Source of the DNA: Hyphomicrobiales bacterium
GTDB lineage: Bacteria > Pseudomonadota > Alphaproteobacteria > Rhizobiales > Aestuariivirgaceae
Reading direction: 5' to 3'
Assembly (NCBI GenBank): GCA_003151375.1
Contig: PLXI01000071.1
Coordinates: forward strand, 404-9,107
Length of the DNA stretch: 8,704 nucleotides
The notes under the pieces: generated by a model
What the model was told of the DNA's origin: nothing
What the model saw: the letters and a program-made list of their open reading frames with translations, nothing else
Databases searched by the model: none
Program-made: the position numbers and the translations under genes
In this document: piece by piece, positions 5,582-8,704 of the stretch
Layout: the number at the start of each line of letters is the position of its first letter
Numbering within the stretch: position 1 is the stretch's first letter

Positions 5582-6480
5582 TATGCTTCACTCCGCGGCA
5601 CGGGAACTAAAACGTTAAGCGCCTTTGGCAGTATGCGGTAATTCAACGGAGGTTTGAGATGCAAAATCTCCCCATCAGCTGCCACCGTCAATAGTCTTTT
5701 TTTACTACTCACTTTGAGTGACGTCGCTTCAAATATTAAAGTATCCGCGGGTTTTTCGCGCTGAAACACGAGGGCAACTAATCCCAATATAAAACCCATA
5801 CGCGTCTGCGAGATCGGCAGGTTGATCCACAATCGGCCTCGATCAATCGCGGTTCGTGTTCCCAATTTCGTAACTGCTGTTTCGTAAGCATTGTTGCCTA
5901 CAAACAGCAGAGCGGTTTTGCGTTTGATGAATGGGCCATCTGATGGCTGAACTTCGAGATCAAATCGTCTGAACTTGCTCAAAATTCTCAATGACGACAA
6001 CAACGCGGCCCACCATTTGCTGTAACCCGCAGTTTGCAAGCTTTCGCGCAATCTTACGATTGCAGGATAAAGACCCACACTCGAATTGTTCAAAAAATGA
6101 CAACCGTTCACCACACCAACGTCTATGGCCTTACTGTGACCGGCACAGATAATGTCTACAGCCCGAGCAACGTCGATTGGAATGTCGAGATCGCGGGCGA
6201 AATGATTAAGCGTACCCAGGGGTAAAACGCCCAGATGTATTGATGGATGACCCATTAGTGCCGTCGCGACGGCATTGACGGTTCCGTCTCCACCACCTGC
6301 AACAATTATGTCATAGTTTTGTTCAACCGCATGTTTCGCAAGATCGACGACCGAGTTGCCATTCCGCATTTTAAAAATGTCTACGCGAACACCGTGCCTT
6401 GAAAATAAATCGACGATAGCGCCATGCCCAACAAGATCGGCGCCGCCGGACTTTGCGTTCAGAATACAACAGACCTTCAA
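5581..6480 (-). CDS. Diacylglycerol/lipid kinase (DAGK catalytic family, YegS-like)
   Basis: Soluble or membrane-associated kinase of 299 aa, the usual size for the bacterial DgkB/YegS group. It transfers phosphate from ATP to diacylglycerol or a related lipid. Visible signatures: the N-terminal strand KVCCILNAKSGG, the nucleotide-binding GGGDGT at 62-67, and PLGTLNHFARDLDIP from residue 87. The C-terminal beta-rich half, with TVAADGEIL near the end, matches the family's DGE motif. The start is TTG at 6480. An in-frame TAG four codons upstream excludes a longer product, and the next Met would remove the conserved first strand. The ribosome site is weak (GGAAG about 10 nt away). It lies 71 nt behind the YciE-like gene and overlaps the PAP2 gene by one base, making a kinase-phosphatase lipid pair. 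Confidence 0.9.
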   Translation of the reverse strand: MKVCCILNAKSGGADLVGHGAIVDLFSRHGVRVDIFKMRNGNSVVDLAKHAVEQNYDIIVAGGGDGTVNAVATALMGHPSIHLGVLPLGTLNHFARDLDIPIDVARAVDIICAGHSKAIDVGVVNGCHFLNNSSVGLYPAIVRLRESLQTAGYSKWWAALLSSLRILSKFRRFDLEVQPSDGPFIKRKTALLFVGNNAYETAVTKLGTRTAIDRGRLWINLPISQTRMGFILGLVALVFQREKPADTLIFEATSLKVSSKKRLLTVAADGEILHLKPPLNYRILPKALNVLVPVPRSEA

Positions 6481-6505
6481 ATTGCTCTATCTTCCGTGAG
6501 ATTGA

Positions 6506-6531
6506 CCTGCGCGGAAAATCGACCGCGCAGG
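6506..6531 (-). terminator. Intercistronic hairpin between yciE-like and lipid-kinase genes
   Basis: Perfect 9-bp GC-rich arms (CCTGCGCGG and CCGCGCAGG) flank an 8-nt loop, 20 nt after the stop of the ferritin-like gene. No T-run follows, so it is more likely an attenuating or mRNA-stabilising stem than a full terminator. It could lower expression of the downstream lipid genes relative to the stress genes. Confidence 0.45.
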
Positions 6532-6551
6532 CTCTATGCTGCATGAATGAA

Positions 6552-7052
6552 TCAGGCAGCTTCAGCGTGCTGGTTCACCGCTGACACTGCCAGATCAGTG
6601 AGTGCCTCATCAGTCATTTTCTCTTCAAGCAGCGTTGCGTCCAGAAGCACAGCCGCACCATCAATTCCGAGTTCTTCTGCCCAACATTTTAGAGTGCCGT
6701 AACGTGCGATCTCATAGTGCTCAACGGCCTGCGCCACAGCAATGAGTGCAGGATCCAACGCCAGTGTGCCTTTATACTCTTCTATAAGGCCTTCGCCTTC
6801 TTTCACAATTCCCATGATAGCGTCACAGGTTTTGGCTTGCGGCTTTGCATCAATCAAAGCAAAGACATCCTCCAGACGCTTCACATGAACTTCCGTTTCG
6901 ATCTTATGTTTCTCAAAAGCCTTTTTGAGGTCGGGGGACGTTGCAGCCTTGGCCATTTTCGGCAGAGTTGCGACGATCTTCTTCTCGGCAAAATAGATAT
7001 CTTTCAAGGTGTTGTGAAAGAGATCATCAAGTTGCTTTGGGGTCTTGTTCAT
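6552..7052 (-). CDS. YciE/DUF892 ferritin-like protein
   Basis: Small four-helix protein of 166 aa belonging to the YciE (DUF892) group of ferritin-like proteins, which are repeatedly found among stress-induced genes. Metal-ligand-type residues sit in the expected helices: E23 in IYFAEKKI, E52-E54-H56 in IETEVHVKRL, E111-H112-E114 in EHYEIARYGTL, and E143-E144 in LLEEKMTDEAL. The precise biochemical role of the family is unsettled. Iron or peroxide handling is inferred from the fold. The start is the ATG at 7052, preceded by AAGGAGA 6 nt away. A longer reading from 7175 would add 41 residues overlapping the upstream gene and has no support. It follows the glycine-zipper stress gene by 40 nt, so the two are almost certainly co-transcribed. 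Confidence 0.9.
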   Translation of the reverse strand: MNKTPKQLDDLFHNTLKDIYFAEKKIVATLPKMAKAATSPDLKKAFEKHKIETEVHVKRLEDVFALIDAKPQAKTCDAIMGIVKEGEGLIEEYKGTLALDPALIAVAQAVEHYEIARYGTLKCWAEELGIDGAAVLLDATLLEEKMTDEALTDLAVSAVNQHAEAA

Positions 7053-7058
7053 AGCATT

Positions 7059-7065
7059 TCTCCTT
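7059..7065 (-). promoter_or_regulatory. Ribosome binding site that fixes the yciE-like start
   Basis: AAGGAGA on the minus strand, 6 nt before the ATG at 7052, decides for the 166-aa product over a longer in-frame reading. Confidence 0.8.
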
Positions 7066-7092
7066 GTGTTCTGTTCAATGGTTCGATCTTGT

Positions 7093-7683
7093 TTACGTAT
7101 ACGGCTGATCGAGTACCGCAGCCGCGCGGGTGAGTTCGTATGGTCCGGCAGTGGGATCAAAAGTGACCCAGCCATCTGCGCGATAGGTCAGGCCCTTCTG
7201 AACTGGATCAAGCGGGATAAATGTGTTGAGTATGGCGTATACCAACTCGACATTATGATCTTCGGCTTGTACCGAAACCAATGTTCCGCCACGGCGCACA
7301 GCCTCGGAATAGACATGGGCATGTTTCTCCGGAATACCGCTGCTGATGAGAGATCCCACAATGCCGCCCGCAGCACCGCCAGCCGCAGCACCCAGCGCTG
7401 TGGAGGCAAGCCAACCGACCGCAACAACAGGTCCCAATCCTGGAATGGCCATAAGGCCAAGCCCTGTGAGAAGACCAGCAGCCCCGCCGACTGCAGCACC
7501 TACACCAGCGCCAGCGCCTGCTTCGGTGGCTTCTTCAGGTTTTCCAAAATCGCTGTATTGCTCACCAATTTCGCGGTTTGCCAGAACACTGATTTCAGGC
7601 ATCGGAATCCCGGCATTTACCAACGCATCAACAGCGTTACGTGCCTGTTTGTAAGTTTCAAAAGCCTTTGTGATCGTTTGCAT
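7093..7683 (-). CDS. General stress protein, YflT/GSP17M-like, with glycine zipper
   Basis: The product is 196 aa. Residues 1-40 (TITKAFETYKQARNAVDALV, then GIPMPEISVLANREI) resemble the start of the general-stress-protein 17M/YflT domain: a short alpha/beta unit in which a pair of helices precedes a strand. Residues 54-115 form a Gly/Ala-rich zipper (GAGAGVGAAVGGAAG, AAAGGAAGGIVGS) broken by IPGLGP, typical of membrane-inserting hairpins. After it, residues 117-155 (IPEKHAHVYSEAVRRGGTLVSVQ) complete the split alpha/beta fold. The last 35 residues are a polar tail. AAAGG lies 7 nt before the ATG. It is the second gene behind the predicted EcfG promoter, 35 nt after the EF-hand gene. Molecular function is unknown; membrane protection under stress is inference. 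Confidence 0.82.
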   Translation of the reverse strand: MQTITKAFETYKQARNAVDALVNAGIPMPEISVLANREIGEQYSDFGKPEEATEAGAGAGVGAAVGGAAGLLTGLGLMAIPGLGPVVAVGWLASTALGAAAGGAAGGIVGSLISSGIPEKHAHVYSEAVRRGGTLVSVQAEDHNVELVYAILNTFIPLDPVQKGLTYRADGWVTFDPTAGPYELTRAAAVLDQPYT

Positions 7684-7718
7684 GTGAATGCCTTTCCTTG
7701 AAGAGTTGAAGTTGAAAG

Positions 7719-8168
7719 TTATTTCGCGACGACATTGCCTTTGTAATCAACAGCGACATCGACGCTCTTGCCGTCTCGTGTGGCAGTTCCCCGCCAAATT
7801 CCCCGGCTGTCTTTGATCATTGTCGTAGGCGCGGCCATGCCATTTGCCACGACACGATCTTTCGCTTGAACTTCAGTGAAGCTATTGGCGCCTTCCAAGG
7901 GCGCACCCGCATCAAAGGCGGCGACTTTGAAGATGTCTGCCTTGCAGTTCTCTTCGAAGATCGCTTTAGTGATTACACCATCAGCACTCATCGCTTTATT
8001 GGCGATCCGCATCATCGCCATATAGCGCCCAGCCTCAGCGTCGCTCAGCACGCCATCGCCATTCGTATCCGCATGCGTCCACATTGTGGTGCATTCTGCG
8101 TCAGTCATCCCAAGCGCTGGACCTGTTGAAAAAAGGCAAGCAACCGCTACCAGAAAAATCGCTTTCAC
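7719..8168 (-). CDS. Secreted EF-hand calcium-binding protein
   Basis: Exported protein of 149 aa. Residues 1-20 form a signal peptide (MKAIFLVAVACLF, Gly/Pro/Ala region), with cleavage probably after ALG. A canonical 12-residue EF loop, DTNGDGVLSDAE, covers residues 34-45, with ligands D34, N36, D38 and E45. Two cysteines in the mature part (26 and 75) could pair in the periplasm. A C-terminal module (residues 115-149) with GIWRGTATRDGK and VDVAVDYKGNVVA looks like the small beta repeat often found after EF hands in Rhizobiales proteins. The start is the GTG at 8168, with GAGG 7 nt upstream. The longer reading from 8204 would add 12 residues ahead of the signal peptide. It is the first gene after the predicted EcfG promoter. 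Calcium sensing is inferred. Confidence 0.85.
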   Translation of the reverse strand: MKAIFLVAVACLFSTGPALGMTDAECTTMWTHADTNGDGVLSDAEAGRYMAMMRIANKAMSADGVITKAIFEENCKADIFKVAAFDAGAPLEGANSFTEVQAKDRVVANGMAAPTTMIKDSRGIWRGTATRDGKSVDVAVDYKGNVVAK

Positions 8169-8175
8169 GTGATAT

Positions 8176-8179
8176 CCTC
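8176..8179 (-). promoter_or_regulatory. Ribosome binding site for the GTG start of the EF-hand gene
   Basis: GAGG on the minus strand, 7 nt before GTG at 8168. It places translation start at the basic n-region of the signal peptide rather than at the upstream in-frame codon. Confidence 0.65.
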
Positions 8180-8224
8180 GCTTTATAAGTTGTGCGGCAC
8201 CCATGGCCGTGCGCCTGGTGCTGT

Positions 8225-8249
8225 AACGTGGGGGTCACTCAAAAGTTCC
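8225..8249 (-). promoter_or_regulatory. EcfG-type general-stress promoter
   Basis: On the minus strand GGAAC (8249-8245) and CGTT (8228-8225) are separated by exactly 16 nt. This matches the published alphaproteobacterial EcfG consensus (GGAAC-N16/17-cGTT) at every conserved base. The -10 ends 56 nt before the GTG start of the EF-hand gene. I checked the other GGAAC occurrences on both strands and none has a correctly spaced GTT, so the hit is specific in this window. It would drive the EF-hand, glycine-zipper and ferritin-like genes, and perhaps the lipid pair, as part of the PhyR-NepR-EcfG response. Confidence 0.8.
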
Positions 8250-8303
8250 GAGAGGGGAACTTGCGCCGTGAAAGAACTCGCTGCTTTTAATGTGACGACC
8301 GAC

Positions 8304-8408
8304 TTAACGTGTCGGAACTGCGACAACCATATGGCCCAATTCTCGCACCATGTATGCAAGACCCATCGCGACTAACATTTCATCTTCTATGATGACAATG
8401 CGCAACAC
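8304..8408 (-). pseudogene. Truncated response-regulator receiver domain (34 codons left)
   Basis: The frame starts at GTG 8408, one base after the kinase's TGA, with AAAGG 5 nt upstream. It reads MLRIVIIEDEMLVAMGLAYM and then VRELGHMVVAVPTR before TAA at 8304. This is the beta1-alpha1-beta2 portion of a receiver domain, with the acidic Glu-Asp pair (E9-D10) after strand 1 and the GHxVV strand 2. The phosphoacceptor Asp (near residue 55), the Thr/Ser and the Lys are all missing. No frame downstream restores them; the next 130 bp hold the stress promoter. Single-domain receivers commonly follow HWE kinases, so this is probably the remnant of a partner regulator. A functional micro-protein cannot be excluded, since the start signals are intact. 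Confidence 0.75.
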
Positions 8409-8409
8409 T

Positions 8410-8704
8410 TCAGCCTTTCCAATTGGCACCAATCTGATCTGTTTTCAAATGCCCCTGAGGCATTGGGGCATCGATTGTACACACGATACCAGTCGGCAGA
8501 TAAAGAACAGTCACCTCTCCTGACAGTTCCATCGCCAGTGCCCTTTGTATCAAACGTGTTCCAAATCCTTTGCGTGTGGGTGCTGTCACGGGTGGCCCGC
8601 CGCTTTCGGTCCAGGTCACTTGAAGCCTGGCGTCGCCACCATGGCCGTGTACCACCCAAACAATTTCAACAAGTCCATCCTGCACAGAAAGCGCCCCATA
8701 TTTT
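8410..8704 (-). CDS. HWE-family sensor histidine kinase (C-terminal part, runs off right edge)
   Basis: The C-terminal 97 residues of a histidine kinase ATPase domain, open to the window edge. The first visible residues, KYGALS, are the end of the HWE/HisKA_2 N-box (family form ELATNAAKYGALS). They are followed by VEIVW and VTWTESGGPPVTAPTRKGFG, the characteristic W-x-E-x-GGPPV...P-x-R-x-GFG block that binds ATP. RLIQRALAMELSGEV follows, then the final strands YLPTGIVCTIDAPMP. The N-terminal sensor and the phospho-His region lie outside. Kinases of this family feed the PhyR branch of the alphaproteobacterial general stress response, and an EcfG promoter lies 160 bp downstream. A receiver fragment follows after one base. 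The input signal cannot be seen. Confidence 0.88.
   Translation of the reverse strand, partial: KYGALSVQDGLVEIVWVVHGHGGDARLQVTWTESGGPPVTAPTRKGFGTRLIQRALAMELSGEVTVLYLPTGIVCTIDAPMPQGHLKTDQIGANWKG

Larger units (their letters stand above)
8169..8303. other. Intergenic stretch between receiver remnant and EF-hand gene
   Basis: About 135 bp. It holds the EcfG-type promoter and the 5' leader of the EF-hand gene. No further receiver-domain sequence is readable in any minus-strand frame, so the missing part of the response regulator has been lost rather than frameshifted. Confidence 0.6.

Noticed and set aside
7045..7701. Long plus-strand open frame (218 codons) opposite the glycine-zipper gene
   Set aside because: Shadow of the Gly/Ala-rich minus-strand gene. 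Its product has no domain and the minus-strand gene has a ribosome site and family match.
8201..8211. 11-base repeat ccatggccgtg, also at 8639-8649
   Set aside because: Several 11-mer matches are expected by chance in a window of this size, and there is no context for a functional repeat or recombination site.
8256..8260. A second GGAAC, on the plus strand, near the EcfG promoter
   Set aside because: No GTT at 16 or 17 nt downstream and no plus-strand gene to drive.
8387..8659. Second minus-strand frame over the kinase C-terminus
   Set aside because: The adjacent frame gives the diagnostic HWE ATPase motifs without interruption, so this one is a shadow.

Overview
The window reads as chromosomal DNA of an alphaproteobacterium, most likely of the Rhizobiales (Hyphomicrobiales) type, with mid-range GC by eye. 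Three things point there: an HWE-type sensor kinase C-terminus at the right edge, a promoter matching the EcfG general-stress sigma factor (GGAAC-N16-CGTT), and a GcvA-like LysR regulator plus a cysteine-rich Rrf2 regulator beside a sulfate transporter. I cannot name the genus. I see no tRNA, rRNA, CRISPR array or intact mobile element.

Left block (1-2590, all minus strand): sulfate uptake. A 54-aa and a 63-aa small gene, translationally coupled and of unknown function, precede an Rrf2-family regulator with four clustered cysteines. Next come the periplasmic sulfate-binding protein gene and, with zero spacing, the start of the CysT permease gene, which runs off the left edge. A 19-bp imperfect palindrome overlaps the predicted -10 element of the sulfate operon and is a good candidate operator for the Rrf2 protein.

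Middle block (2641-4945): a GcvA-like LysR regulator (minus) is divergent from a 228-aa outer-membrane beta-barrel protein (plus). A perfect 7-1-7 inverted repeat sits just downstream of the predicted lysR -10. The barrel gene ends in a strong rho-independent terminator. Behind it lies a stretch of about 400 bp without an intact gene. It contains a decayed C-terminal fragment of a serine-recombinase-like protein, with one stop and one single-base deletion, closed by another GC-rich hairpin.

Right block (4943-8704, all minus strand): a stress and envelope cluster. Under the predicted EcfG promoter lie, in order of transcription, a secreted EF-hand protein, a glycine-zipper general-stress protein (YflT/GSP17M-like), a YciE/DUF892 ferritin-like protein, a diacylglycerol/lipid kinase and a PAP2 lipid phosphatase. 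The last two overlap by one base and form a phosphorylate/dephosphorylate lipid pair. Upstream of the promoter, the C-terminus of an HWE histidine kinase is followed after one base by a 34-codon remnant of a response-regulator receiver domain that stops before its phosphoacceptor aspartate. A plausible reading is a stress-sensing kinase next to genes of the general stress response, with the partner regulator truncated.

No clearly new system is evident. The least explained items are the small-gene pair in front of rrf2, the truncated receiver, and the recombinase relic.
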